Shown: positions 33,592 to 42,675, counted from the first letter of the stretch. The stretch: DNA of 64,000 nucleotides from CAYLQA01 sp964385695 (GCA_964385695.1 CAYLQA010000004.1:1-64000), one strand, 5' to 3'. Notes: generated from the letters alone by a model not told the origin. Program-made: numbers and translations.

Positions 33592-35760
33592 TTAACCAGC
33601 ATATGCTGCCAAACTTTTCTGTGCGCCTTTGTGGGCTGGCGCCTGGCGCAGCAACAGCTCGAACTGTCTCTTGGCCTGGGCCGGCTTTGTCAGCTTCTCA
33701 TAAACTTGAGCCAAGAGAAACCTGCCCTCTTCATGGGTCCGGTGCAGGCGCACACACTCACGCAGCGAGTCCAGCGCCCCTTCATAATCTCCAAGATGGT
33801 ATTGCACCTTGCCCAGCCTGTACCAATGCGCGCCCTTTGTTCCGTCAAGCTCCACGGCTTGGCGGCAGAGGGTAACACCAATATCATCGCCTTGGCCCTC
33901 CTGCACATACAACACCCCGAGCCTGCTCAGGGATCCGGCATCTCTGGGATTGCCGGTCAGGGTTCGCTGCAGGTAGGAAACAGCCTCTTTATTTTTCCCC
34001 AGGGTATCGTAGGCAACCCCTAAGGCGCGGGCCACCTTGGCAAAGTCGTTGCTCTCCTGCCCACCAGCCTTTTCCTGCCACAACTCTTCACATTGCTTAA
34101 GCACCTTGACCGCCTTTTTATACGAACCGGTCTTACAGTACAGGGTGCCGAGATGTTGCAACAGATCACGATGATCGGCATTGGACTTGCGCGCCTTTTC
34201 CAGGCAGCGAATGGCCTCATCCATATCCTTATTATGCAGATGGACAAAGCCCAGGTTGAAAAGGGCCATAAAATTCTTTTTGTCCCGCTTGAGGGCCTGT
34301 TCAAAACAATCCTTTGCCTGTTTTGCGCGGTTGAGCTGGACACAGGTCACGCCAAGGCTGTTGAGCAGGTTGACGTTGCCCGGATCAACGGCCAGGCCGC
34401 GGCGATACTCTCGGATCGCCTTGCCAAGGTCACCCTCATTATAATAAACATCACCGCTGATGTTGAGACTGACCCCGTCAAAGACGGTTACCGTATCGGG
34501 CCCGTAAAACTGGGTGTGCAGCATGGCCTTGCGGCAGTTGAGTGGGATTTCCGATTTTTTAAAATCATGAAAGGGAAAGAGGCCGATGCCCACGGAAAAG
34601 GTGGCGCCGCCGAGTTTCTTCATCTGCTTTTTAAACTTTTTCAGCCAGGCCTGGGCCTTTTTCTCGTCAGCACCATCAAGATAGACAAAGGCCTCCCGCT
34701 GATTGAGGAGCAGCAACGGAACATCCTCATCCACCACGGAACGCACCCTTTTGGAGAAATGATTGCTACCGGGATCCAGATCGGCCCGCAACAGGAGCAG
34801 GGCAAAACGATCCTTGCCGCGCCAAAGCCTGCCAAGCTCCTTGCAGATGGAGGGAACCGGCGGGCGCAAAGGATGGGCCGCCAACTCTTCTTTGGTGGCA
34901 TGGGCACACAGACCAAAAGGCCCTCGTTTTCTGGCAATACGCAACATCTGCCAGGCCTGTTCGAGAACCGGCTCAGGTGCCCCGGAAAGTTCCGGATCAT
35001 GGGGCACCACTGCGGTGATACCGAGATGGGCACTGACAAAGTTGTCTCGTTTGAGCCGCCTTAAAAGGCCGTCACCGAGTTGCCGCGCCTCCTCCACATT
35101 AATCCCATACCAGAGCAAGCCGAAGATACCTGCGCCAAGATGGTGCAGGAGCAGGGACTCGCCCATGAGCGAGGTAAGATAGGCCCCGGCCCGTACAATA
35201 TACTCCAGACTACGATCCGCATCCCTGCTGCGCGGGTAGACCTCAAGCAAGGCCAGGGTAGCTGCGGGTGCAGCGTCTTTAGCAAGCACAGCAGCCTCCT
35301 GCAACAACGCCCCCACCTCTTCTTGCAGGTGATAACCGTTGAGAAGGCCAGTGGCAGGATCAATACAGCTCTGCTTGATATTTTGAAATTCCCTGGAGAT
35401 AAGATAACTCTGCTCGAGCAACCAATCGATGGGGGCATCGTATAACTCCTGTGCTCCGCCATGGGCAAGCAGAACTCCACTGACGACCTCGCCGCCCCAG
35501 ACAGGCAGGCAGAAAAACGGCTCCTCCCCCTTTAAGACATAAGGGTCCCCTGCTTCACCATCCAGAACATGGGCGATACCCTTTTGCCATGGCTCAGGAA
35601 GGTCGGCAAGGACCTCATCCTCTTGCCCGGGAGGAACAAAATGAACTCCAGCGGCGGGGAAGTATTGAAAAACGGTTTTGCTAAACAGGGGGGAGAAGCG
35701 GGTCAGGTCTTCCGGCGTCAATCTGCCGGCATCAAGCACCAGGGGAAATGTCATGCGCAA
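33592..35760 (-). CDS. Tandem degenerate GGDEF-like protein with TPR repeats
   Basis: 722 residues. After an N-terminal region of about 130 residues, DPATGLLNGYHLQEEV (near 145) begins a GGDEF-like domain in which the signature reads HLGAGIFGLLWYG, so the catalytic GGDEF is lost. A second nucleotidyl-cyclase-like segment follows near 310-420 (LLLLRADLDPGSNHF, ATFSVGIGLFPFHDF) with no GGDEF either. Then come six or more TPR motifs from about 440 to the end (NISGDVYYNEGDLGKAIREY onward). It is likely a cytoplasmic scaffold that may sense a nucleotide, not a diguanylate cyclase. It overlaps the selA stop by 10 nt. Confidence 0.75.
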   Translation of the reverse strand: MRMTFPLVLDAGRLTPEDLTRFSPLFSKTVFQYFPAAGVHFVPPGQEDEVLADLPEPWQKGIAHVLDGEAGDPYVLKGEEPFFCLPVWGGEVVSGVLLAHGGAQELYDAPIDWLLEQSYLISREFQNIKQSCIDPATGLLNGYHLQEEVGALLQEAAVLAKDAAPAATLALLEVYPRSRDADRSLEYIVRAGAYLTSLMGESLLLHHLGAGIFGLLWYGINVEEARQLGDGLLRRLKRDNFVSAHLGITAVVPHDPELSGAPEPVLEQAWQMLRIARKRGPFGLCAHATKEELAAHPLRPPVPSICKELGRLWRGKDRFALLLLRADLDPGSNHFSKRVRSVVDEDVPLLLLNQREAFVYLDGADEKKAQAWLKKFKKQMKKLGGATFSVGIGLFPFHDFKKSEIPLNCRKAMLHTQFYGPDTVTVFDGVSLNISGDVYYNEGDLGKAIREYRRGLAVDPGNVNLLNSLGVTCVQLNRAKQAKDCFEQALKRDKKNFMALFNLGFVHLHNKDMDEAIRCLEKARKSNADHRDLLQHLGTLYCKTGSYKKAVKVLKQCEELWQEKAGGQESNDFAKVARALGVAYDTLGKNKEAVSYLQRTLTGNPRDAGSLSRLGVLYVQEGQGDDIGVTLCRQAVELDGTKGAHWYRLGKVQYHLGDYEGALDSLRECVRLHRTHEEGRFLLAQVYEKLTKPAQAKRQFELLLRQAPAHKGAQKSLAAYAG

Positions 35761-37190
35761 TGTTCCTCAAGAACCAAACAAAGACTGTCGGCCAAAGCGG
35801 CCACCTCTTTATCGGACACGGTCCGCATATCAAGGAGAAAACGCTCATCCTCGATTCGGCCGATAACCGGCAGGGCAAGGGAGCGTAGGCCGCGCTCCAA
35901 TTCGTTGAGCCGCATCGTAACAGGGCTCAGGGCCACTGCCCGGCTGGGCAGATCCTGCTCCGGCAAAGCACCCCCGCCCACCCTGGATTCGATGGAGGCA
36001 AGCTCCACCTTGCAGAGCGGGGCAAGGCGTTTTTTGATCCGCCGACTCAGACGCTTGGCCCGGCGATCGATCTCGTCAAAGTCCATGGAGAGCATGGCCA
36101 GGGTCGGGATGGAGGCCAGGGCCTTTTCCTCATCAAAGTAAAGGCGCAACACCACTTCCAACCCGGCCAGGGTAAATTTATCGATCCTGAGAGCGCGGGT
36201 CATGGGGTTTTTCTTGATCCGATCGATGATCTCTTTTTTGCCGAGAATCAAACCGGCCTGGGGGCCGCCCAGGAGCTTGTCGCCGCTGAAGGTCACCACA
36301 TCGACCCCGGCCTTGACCACCTCGCCCACGGTGGGCTCTCTATCCAGGCCGAAACGGGAAAGATCGATCAGGCTGCCGCTGCCGAGATCCTCCACCACAG
36401 GCAAATTATGCTCACTGCCCAACCGGACCAACTCTTCCACCGGAACCTCGGAGGTAAAGCCGATCATCCGGTAGTTGCTGGTATGGACCTTGAGCAGGAG
36501 GGCGGTCTCTTCGCTGATACCGTTTTCATAATCGCGCAAATGGGTACGGTTGGTGGCGCCCACCTCAACAAGTTTGGCGCCGCTGCGCTCCATCACATCG
36601 GGAATACGAAAAGAGCCGCCGATCTCAACGAGCTGGCCGCGGGAGACAATGGCCTCGCGCCCCTTGGCCAGGGTGTCCAGCACCAGCAGGACTGCGGCGG
36701 CGTTATTATTGACCACCAGGGCGGACTCGGCCCCGGTTAATTCGCAGAGCAGATCTTCCACCAGACTATAGCGGCTTCCCCGCTTACCGGTGGTAAGATC
36801 AAATTCAAGATTGGAGTATCGGCCGCCCACCATGAGCAGGCTCTCCATGGCGGCCTCAGGCAGAAGCGAACGGCCAAGGTTGGTATGAACCACTACGCCG
36901 GTAGCGTTGATCACCGGGCGGAAATTGTATTGCAGCTTATCGGCCAAGACCTTTTCAAAGCGGGCCACAAGGGGCTTTTTGCCAAGATCCTTTTCCTTTA
37001 TTTTGCTGCCGCTGAGGATAGAACTGCGCACCTCATCCAAAACCTGACGCACGGAGTTTTTCACGAGAATAGCAGGAACGTCGGAGAGCCCTCCAAGCCA
37101 GCCTAAAAATTCATCGACCTTGGGAATAGCCCGGAGTAAACGTTGGCTTGCGGCCGAAGGTTGGCCCTGTTTTTTTGACTTTTCGGTCAT
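35751..37190 (-). CDS. selA: SelA, L-seryl-tRNA(Sec) selenium transferase
   Basis: PLP-dependent conversion of seryl-tRNA(Sec) to selenocysteyl-tRNA(Sec) using selenophosphate. 479 residues, normal length. The N-terminal tRNA-binding domain ends near FRPVINATGVVVHTNLGRS (about 95-113). TGKRGSRYSLVEDLL and AVVNNNAAAVLLVL-like segments follow, and DVVTFSGDKLLGGPQAGLI (near 290) contains the PLP lysine. It is functionally linked to the UGA-containing peroxiredoxin gene at 53293. selB and selD are not in the window. Confidence 0.96.
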   Translation of the reverse strand: MTEKSKKQGQPSAASQRLLRAIPKVDEFLGWLGGLSDVPAILVKNSVRQVLDEVRSSILSGSKIKEKDLGKKPLVARFEKVLADKLQYNFRPVINATGVVVHTNLGRSLLPEAAMESLLMVGGRYSNLEFDLTTGKRGSRYSLVEDLLCELTGAESALVVNNNAAAVLLVLDTLAKGREAIVSRGQLVEIGGSFRIPDVMERSGAKLVEVGATNRTHLRDYENGISEETALLLKVHTSNYRMIGFTSEVPVEELVRLGSEHNLPVVEDLGSGSLIDLSRFGLDREPTVGEVVKAGVDVVTFSGDKLLGGPQAGLILGKKEIIDRIKKNPMTRALRIDKFTLAGLEVVLRLYFDEEKALASIPTLAMLSMDFDEIDRRAKRLSRRIKKRLAPLCKVELASIESRVGGGALPEQDLPSRAVALSPVTMRLNELERGLRSLALPVIGRIEDERFLLDMRTVSDKEVAALADSLCLVLEEHCA

Positions 37191-37356
37191 TCACTCCCCA
37201 ATGAAAATAGCGCAGGGAGATAAAAATGCACCCTGCATAAGACACTAAAAAAAGCTAACCTCTTGAAATGGCTTACCGTTTTTCAGGAAAACTGTCAAGC
37301 AGAGGGGCACAATGCAAAATCAAAAACGCAGAGCGGCAACTCGTTATCCGCCAGCC

Positions 37357-37415
37357 TGTAGGAGCCATTTTAATGGCGAAAATGATTGCGAATCGCCATT
37401 AAAATGGCTCCTACA
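37357..37415. repeat. Perfect 23-bp hairpin, CCTGTAGGAGC family
   Basis: Arms 37357-37379 and 37393-37415 are perfectly complementary (TGTAGGAGCCATTTTAATGG and three more bases) around a 13-nt loop. The outer TGTAGGAGC is the same as in the hairpin at 32860, whereas the inner core differs. It lies between the 3' end of the unknown gene at 37449 and the upstream side of selA. Confidence 0.8.
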
Positions 37416-37448
37416 AAGCAAAAAAACGTTATTAACAGGGGCCTGTCC

Positions 37449-38762
37449 TTACCCCACCACCCCATAAAACTCCTCAATCCTCCTCCTGAACCAACGGATC
37501 AAGTCCTCCTTTTTTTCACCAATGTCGATCTCGTAGACATCCTTGGGGAAGAGCAACTGGGCCACACCGGAGTCGAATATCCGCTTCACCTCATACTCGT
37601 CGTGGGAAACATCGCGCTCATAGATATAGTTGAGATAGGAGCGATTGGTGTGGACGATGAATTCCACGCGCATACCGCCCATGCGGGCAAAAAACTTGAA
37701 CATCCTGGTTTTGGCGGAACTGCCCACACTGGAGCTCTCGTGCCTGCCGCCGGAAAGGGTGTCCATGACCTCTTCAAGGGTCATCAGGGTGCCGGAGCTG
37801 CTGGCGCTCTTGGTCAGATGTTTCTGAAAACTCTTCACATCGGCCACCGAATCAACCACCCCCATGAGCCCCAGCTCATCGTCAACGGCAACCGAAGGGT
37901 TTTCCTCCCCCTTGCGCAGCAGCTTGAGCACCTTGGCCTCGGACTGCTTCTTGCGCACACTGACGTAGATGGGGATTTCCTTGCCGTCCACCACAAAGCG
38001 GCGGCGTTTGATCAGGGTCAGCTTGCGGTTGCCGTTTTCCTTGACCCGAAGCGCCTTTTCACGCTCCACCACCTCCACCCTGGTGCAGGCATAAGTCTCC
38101 GGCTCATGCTCACTGAGAAGATAGACAATCTCCAGCTCGCCGATTTTCGCCTTTTTGCTCCAGACATGTTCATTCAAAAAATCAAGAAAGCGGGCAAACT
38201 TGGCCTCGATATCGGTTTCGCGCTCGCGCTGGTCAATGGAGCCTGCCAGGTTCATGAGGATCAGCTTGCGCTTGGCCTCAAAACGCGCCTTTTTATGGTA
38301 GCGGTTGTCAAAGAGGATGAGCAGCAGATCCACCGGGCTCTTGCAGGTGTCGATCTCATTGGTCATTTCAATATAGGAGGCAAGGCTGGCAAGCACCTTG
38401 GCCTTGAGGTAGTTGATCACCCCGTCCGCCGTGCTGGAATAGGTATCGATCCGGGAGATCACCTCCCGCTCATTGCCCTCGATGCCGAACATGTTACCCA
38501 AGAGGCGATAGGCCCTGGCATTGACAAACTCCCGCCGCTTGGAGTCGTTGAGCAACTCCCGGATCTCGGCAAAGCTTTTGATATCGAGAAACTCGAAGAT
38601 CTGATTGCGCAAGATCCGGTACTTGGTGGACATGTTGCTCTTGCGCAGCTTCTTGGCAAAGAGCCGGGCCTCCTTGGAAAAGGGGCGCAGGCTCGGCGGC
38701 TTATGCCCGGTGCGAAAGGGTCCGTTCTGCTCCAGAAGCGAGAATATATTTTCCTTGGCCAT
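37449..38762 (-). CDS. Uncharacterised 437-residue cytoplasmic protein
   Basis: I recognise no domain. Visible traits: no signal peptide or membrane helix; a basic, helical N-terminal half (SKEARLFAKKLRKSNMSTKY, then helical pairs up to about residue 200); a charged middle region around residues 225-270 (VVEREKALRVKENGNRKLTL, then KRRRFVVDGKEIPIYVSVRK); and a C-terminal alpha/beta-looking part ending LIRWFRRRIEEFYGVVG. The composition suggests nucleic acid or membrane-surface contact, but that is guesswork. It stands alone between a hairpin repeat and nifV, with an AAGG-like site before the ATG. Confidence 0.7.
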   Translation of the reverse strand: MAKENIFSLLEQNGPFRTGHKPPSLRPFSKEARLFAKKLRKSNMSTKYRILRNQIFEFLDIKSFAEIRELLNDSKRREFVNARAYRLLGNMFGIEGNEREVISRIDTYSSTADGVINYLKAKVLASLASYIEMTNEIDTCKSPVDLLLILFDNRYHKKARFEAKRKLILMNLAGSIDQRERETDIEAKFARFLDFLNEHVWSKKAKIGELEIVYLLSEHEPETYACTRVEVVEREKALRVKENGNRKLTLIKRRRFVVDGKEIPIYVSVRKKQSEAKVLKLLRKGEENPSVAVDDELGLMGVVDSVADVKSFQKHLTKSASSSGTLMTLEEVMDTLSGGRHESSSVGSSAKTRMFKFFARMGGMRVEFIVHTNRSYLNYIYERDVSHDEYEVKRIFDSGVAQLLFPKDVYEIDIGEKKEDLIRWFRRRIEEFYGVVG

Positions 38763-38841
38763 GGTGTTTTCCTTTTAAAAAGGGCAATCCCTTTGCTTTG
38801 CCCTGCGTACATTATAGCATTATTTGTCCATTCACTTCTGC

Positions 38842-39957
38842 TCACATCGGCAACTGCGAGGCAACCAGCTGTTGCAGCTCGCTATCGGTAAGCGGCCGCC
38901 CCAATCTGCCTGCCTGCTGCCGAAACCTTGCAACCAGATAAGACAGGTGGCTCTTCGAGCAGTGCAGGCCCAGCCTGTTTATTCTGGCGCAAAGCCCCTG
39001 CCTGCCGATCTTTGCCCCATAATGCATCTGCCGCTTTGCCCCGACCAGCTCGGGCTCATAGGGCTCATAGGTTGCTGGGTCGCATTGCAGGCCATGGAGG
39101 TGAATCCCGCTTTCACAGGCAAAAATTTTCTCTCCCACCAGCGGTTGCTGGGGCGGAATCTCGCGTTTGAGCATGGCCGCGACCTGTTGACTGAGACTGC
39201 GCAGGCACTGGCTCTTATACTGTCTGCCACATTGCAGGGCCAAAAACCCGGCAACCTCCTCAAGCCTGCTGTTTCCGGCCCGCTCACCAAGCCCGAGAAT
39301 AGTGACATCCGCCCAGTCCGCCCCGGCATCGAGTGCGGCAAGACAGTTGGCCGTGGCCATACCAAAATCATTATGCATGTGTACCCCGATCTCACAAGAG
39401 GTGACGGCGCGTACCCTCTGCACGAGTTCATGCACCGCAATAGGGGTCGCGACGCCAACGGTATCTGCCAGCCGAACCCTGTCAACTCCAGCCGCTGCGG
39501 CCTGTTTGACCACCTCAAACAGAAAGGTTTCATCGGCCCGGGTGGCATCTTCCAACCCGAGTGAGACATAGGGAATTTTGAGCTGCTTTGCCAGGGTGAT
39601 GGAATACACAAGGGTATCCACAACCCACTTCCTGCTCTTTGCCAACTTTTTTTCAATATGGAGGTCGGAAACCGGAATGGAAAGGGAGAGCACATCGACC
39701 CGCAGCCCTGCGGCAAATCGTATATCATCCTCTTTGCAACGGCACCAAAGAGCAATGCGTTCGGCCCCCAGGCTCCTCCGGGAATGTTCGACAAGTTCAC
39801 CAAGCTCGATGTTCAGCTCCGAGGCCACACCCAGCTCTATCTCTTCCACCCCTACCCGAAGCAGACCTTTAATGATCTCATACTTCTCAGCCAGGGAAAA
39901 TTTTACCCCGACCATCTGTTCGCCCTCACGCAGGGAGCTATCAACCAGACCATGCAT
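38842..39957 (-). CDS. nifV: NifV-like homocitrate synthase
   Basis: Condenses acetyl-CoA and 2-oxoglutarate to homocitrate, the organic ligand of FeMo-cofactor. 371 residues from the chosen ATG (39957), which has GAGAGGTGA upstream; an open frame extends 40 codons further but looks non-coding. Motifs of the LeuA/NifV family: DSSLREGEQMVGVKFS at residues 5-20, GVEEIELGVA, VRLADTVGVATP near 165, GVHMHNDFGMATANCLAALD near 195 and GLGERAGNSRLEEVAG near 225. Homocitrate synthase of lysine synthesis is an alternative, but the mod and nif neighbours favour NifV. Confidence 0.88.
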   Translation of the reverse strand: MHGLVDSSLREGEQMVGVKFSLAEKYEIIKGLLRVGVEEIELGVASELNIELGELVEHSRRSLGAERIALWCRCKEDDIRFAAGLRVDVLSLSIPVSDLHIEKKLAKSRKWVVDTLVYSITLAKQLKIPYVSLGLEDATRADETFLFEVVKQAAAAGVDRVRLADTVGVATPIAVHELVQRVRAVTSCEIGVHMHNDFGMATANCLAALDAGADWADVTILGLGERAGNSRLEEVAGFLALQCGRQYKSQCLRSLSQQVAAMLKREIPPQQPLVGEKIFACESGIHLHGLQCDPATYEPYEPELVGAKRQMHYGAKIGRQGLCARINRLGLHCSKSHLSYLVARFRQQAGRLGRPLTDSELQQLVASQLPM

Positions 39958-39993
39958 CTTGTTCACCTCTCTTATCTCTTGCTTCAGATACAT

Positions 39994-40009
39994 ATCAAGT
40001 TGCGTGCCA
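39994..40009 (-). promoter_or_regulatory. Candidate -24/-12 promoter of nifV (weak)
   Basis: The minus strand reads TTGGCACGCAACTTGAT. The -24 half is perfect and the spacing correct, but the -12 GC is GA. It would start transcription about 25 nt before nifV. No TGT-N10-ACA site was found upstream. Confidence 0.35.
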
Positions 40010-40169
40010 ACATCAGACAAAACAATATAACTAATTGATTTGAAAGACAAATACAAAAAAAGCACAAAACCCAACACAGCCCAGCAGGGGAAACTGCAAT
40101 CAACTTCCCTACATTTTTGTAGTACAATTTTGCTCTGGAATCAGGAGCAGAAAGATAAAGAGCGATGGG

Positions 40170-40880
40170 CTACAGAGTCTGCCCTTGCTCAGTCGATCGG
40201 GCCTTACCCTCCAAAGCAGGCCCAGAGGCATGAACCAGAAAGCGCTCCAGCCATTGCTCGGCAACCTGGCCGGCCTCAATGGCCACGATCTCATCGCCTA
40301 ACAGATCGGCCTCCTGCAGGTCGTGGGTCACATGGATGATGGGCAGGTTCAACTCGGTCTTAAGGGCGCACAGTTCATTCTGCAGGCGCTTGCGGGTTGC
40401 GATATCCAGGGCGGAAAAGGGCTCGTCAAGGATCAGAACCTTGGGCTGCCTGGCCAGGGCCTGGGCCAGGGCGACCCGCTGCCGCTCCCCGCCGGATATC
40501 TCTCGCGGGCGCCTTTTAGCAAGAGGGGTGATACCGAGTTTTACCATCAACTCATGGACCAACCCATTGTCCTTGGCGGCAAAGGCCACGTTTTTCTCCA
40601 CCGTGAGATGGGGAAACAGGGTGTACTCCTGAAAAACATAGCCCACGCAACGCTTCTGGGGCGCAAGCCAGGTCCCGCTTGCGGTATCGCACCAGACCTC
40701 GCCGTCGTATGCAATCCGCCCCCGATCCGGCCGCTCAAGCCCGGCAAGGGTTCGCACAATGGTGGTCTTACCGGCACCGGAAGGACCCACCAGGGCAAGC
40801 AAACGTCCCTTAGCGCAGGAGAGCTTGATATCAATATTGAAGTTGGGCAGTTTTTTAAAGATCTCAATGTCGAATGCCAT
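40170..40880 (-). CDS. modC: ModC, molybdate ABC transporter ATPase (short form)
   Basis: 236 residues. Walker A GPSGAGKTT near residue 33, Q-loop QEYTLFPHLTVEKN near 83, signature ISGGERQRVALAQALARQP near 125, Walker B KVLILDEPFSALD and the H-loop VTHDLQEADLLGDEI. It lacks the C-terminal molybdate-binding MOP domain of E. coli ModC. It overlaps modB by 17 nt. Substrate assignment (molybdate or tungstate) rests on the modA, modE and nif neighbours. Confidence 0.88.
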   Translation of the reverse strand: MAFDIEIFKKLPNFNIDIKLSCAKGRLLALVGPSGAGKTTIVRTLAGLERPDRGRIAYDGEVWCDTASGTWLAPQKRCVGYVFQEYTLFPHLTVEKNVAFAAKDNGLVHELMVKLGITPLAKRRPREISGGERQRVALAQALARQPKVLILDEPFSALDIATRKRLQNELCALKTELNLPIIHVTHDLQEADLLGDEIVAIEAGQVAEQWLERFLVHASGPALEGKARSTEQGQTL

Positions 40881-41535
40881 CGCGAGCCCCTCTGTTCAAG
40901 TAGTTCACAGCAAGCAAAACCACATAGCTTATTACGACCAGGGCAATGGATAACTGCCACGCATCCTCATATCGCAGGGCCTCCACATACTCGTAGATGG
41001 CGATTGAGGCCACCCGTGTTTCATCCGGAATGCTGCCGCCCACCATGAGAATAACACCGAACTCCCCCATGGTATGGGCAAAGGCCAAAATGGCAGCGGC
41101 AATCAAGCCCCCCACGGCATTGGGCAGCACCACCCGGAAAAAGGCGCGAGCCGGGGAACAGCCCAGGACATAGGCCGCTTCAAGCAGACGCGAATCGATC
41201 CGCTCAAAGGCAGCCTTGAGGGGCTGCACCGCATAAGGCAGACTGTGGGCCATGGAGGCGATAACGATCCCGGCAAAGGTAAAAACCAAAGGATTGCCTG
41301 TCAGCCACTGCCAGAGATCGCCCATGGTGCTCTCCGGCCCCATGATCACCAACATGTAAAAACCTATCACCGTCGGCGGCAGTACCAAGGGCAGGCCAAC
41401 CAGGGCCTCCACCAGGAATTTGCCCCGAAATCGGCCATAGGCCAGAACATAGGTCAGCGGGGTTGCCAGCAGCAAGAGCACGACCGTACTCACCAATGAG
41501 AGCTTTAACGAAAGGGCAAGGGGAGAAAAATCCAT
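40864..41535 (-). CDS. modB: ModB, molybdate ABC transporter permease
   Basis: 223 residues with five or six membrane helices. The start MDFSPLALSLKLSLVST is typical of ModB. The coupling motif is AAYVLGCSPARAFFRVVLPNAVGGLIAA near residues 140-167, given here in part as GCSPARAFFRVVLPNAVGGL. The open frame runs 102 codons further upstream, inside modA, but that part is a shadow. The true ATG at 41535 lies 1 nt after the modA stop. Confidence 0.9.
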   Translation of the reverse strand: MDFSPLALSLKLSLVSTVVLLLLATPLTYVLAYGRFRGKFLVEALVGLPLVLPPTVIGFYMLVIMGPESTMGDLWQWLTGNPLVFTFAGIVIASMAHSLPYAVQPLKAAFERIDSRLLEAAYVLGCSPARAFFRVVLPNAVGGLIAAAILAFAHTMGEFGVILMVGGSIPDETRVASIAIYEYVEALRYEDAWQLSIALVVISYVVLLAVNYLNRGARDGIRH

Positions 41536-41536
41536 A

Positions 41537-42289
41537 TCATCTGTACCCGTATTGTTCCTTAATCTTGAGTCCATCCGGCCCCAGGAGAAACCGGACAAAC
41601 CTTTGCGCGTCAGCCCTGTTGCGCGACCGGTTGAGAATGCAGCCCTTCTGCAAAATCCTTGGCGCCTGGGAGATCTGCCAGAATTGCCCCCTTTTTCCTT
41701 CCCGCGACAGTGCCTGGGAAAGAGCGACAAAAGCAAAATCCACGCTGCCCTGCTGCCCATACTGAAAGGCCTGCCCCACGGACTGTCCATACACCAGCCG
41801 CGGGCGGACCTTTTGCCACAAGCCCCCCTCCTCCAAGGCAACCTTTGCAGCCTCGCCGTAAGGCGCGATATCCGGCTTTGCTATGGCCAGGCGCTTGATT
41901 TTTTCACTCTGGATAACTTGTTGCCATTTTTTCTCGGTTGCTGTTTTTTGATTCTTTGTCCAGAGAACCAGCCTGCCCTTTGCATATAAAAAGGCATCCT
42001 GGCATTTCTTTTCCCGAAGCAAGAGATCCGGACGCCGGGCGTCCGCAGCCAGAAAAACATCAAAGGGTGCTCCATGTTGTATCTGGGCATAGAGCTTGCC
42101 CGTGGACGAGTAAACCGTACGCAGCTGTATGCCGCTGACTTTGGTAAAGGTATGCTTGACCTCTTCCATGGCCTCGATGAAGTTGGCGGCCACAGCTACG
42201 GTGAGGACTTTTCCCTCCCCTGCGGCGGCAACGCCTTGCAGCACGGTAAGCAAAAAACAGAAAAACGGCAAAATCAACTTCTGCTTCAT
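41537..42289 (-). CDS. modA: ModA, periplasmic molybdate-binding protein
   Basis: 250 residues with a Sec signal peptide (MKQKLILPFFCFLLTVLQGV, cleavage after AAA near residue 23). The mature protein starts VLTVAVAANFIEAMEEV. Binding-site segments typical of ModA follow: VYSSTGKLYAQIQHGAPFDV, IAKPDIAPYGEAAKVALE and YGQSVGQAFQYGQQGSVDFA. The ATG at 42289 overlaps the modE stop (ATGA) and has AAGG 9 nt upstream; an ATG three codons earlier has no room for a ribosome site. Confidence 0.92.
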   Translation of the reverse strand: MKQKLILPFFCFLLTVLQGVAAAGEGKVLTVAVAANFIEAMEEVKHTFTKVSGIQLRTVYSSTGKLYAQIQHGAPFDVFLAADARRPDLLLREKKCQDAFLYAKGRLVLWTKNQKTATEKKWQQVIQSEKIKRLAIAKPDIAPYGEAAKVALEEGGLWQKVRPRLVYGQSVGQAFQYGQQGSVDFAFVALSQALSREGKRGQFWQISQAPRILQKGCILNRSRNRADAQRFVRFLLGPDGLKIKEQYGYR

Positions 42290-42672
42290 TTCAACCATCC
42301 TTTTTGCAACTCTTCACTCATTTCGGTAAGCACCTCATCAAAACGGGCGTAATACTTTTTAAACAGCGTAATCGCCTGTTCGCCCTCCGGGGTGAGGCGG
42401 GCACCGCCGCCGCCTTTACCGCCGCGCGACGTTTCCACCAGTTTGCAACGGGCCTGGCGATTCATGGAGTCGAGGAGATCCCAGGCATGCTTATACGACA
42501 TCTCCATGGATTTGGCCGCCTTGGAAATGGAGCCGAACTCTCCGATGCGCTCCAAAAGGATGATCCGGCCATAGCCGAGAAAGGTTCCCTCCTCGCCCTC
42601 AAGCCAGATGCGGCCCTTCCAATGGACCTTGCCTGGTTGTGACTTCTTTCCTTCTTTAAGCTTCTTCCCCAT
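42286..42672 (-). CDS. modE: ModE-type molybdate-responsive regulator (DNA-binding domain only)
   Basis: 128 residues. A winged helix-turn-helix of the ModE N-terminal type (FLGYGRIILLERIGEFGSIS, AAKSMEMSYKHAWDLLDSMN) is followed by SRGGKGGGGARLTPEGEQAI. The C-terminal MOP effector domains of E. coli ModE are missing, as in many desulfobacterial homologues, so molybdate sensing must be different or indirect. It is the first gene of modE-modA-modB-modC. A ModE-like palindrome starts 4 nt upstream of the ATG, leaving no normal ribosome site. Confidence 0.88.
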   Translation of the reverse strand: MGKKLKEGKKSQPGKVHWKGRIWLEGEEGTFLGYGRIILLERIGEFGSISKAAKSMEMSYKHAWDLLDSMNRQARCKLVETSRGGKGGGGARLTPEGEQAITLFKKYYARFDEVLTEMSEELQKGWLK

Positions 42673-42675
42673 AAC

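Noticed and set aside
39958..40077. 40-codon N-terminal extension of NifV
   Set aside because: No ribosome site and unlike the family; the ATG at 39957 has GAGAGGTGA and begins at the conserved DSSLREGEQ segment.
41536..41841. Long N-terminal extension of ModB
   Set aside because: It lies antiphase inside modA, has Arg/Ser-rich shadow composition, and the normal ModB start MDFSPLAL follows the modA stop by 1 nt.
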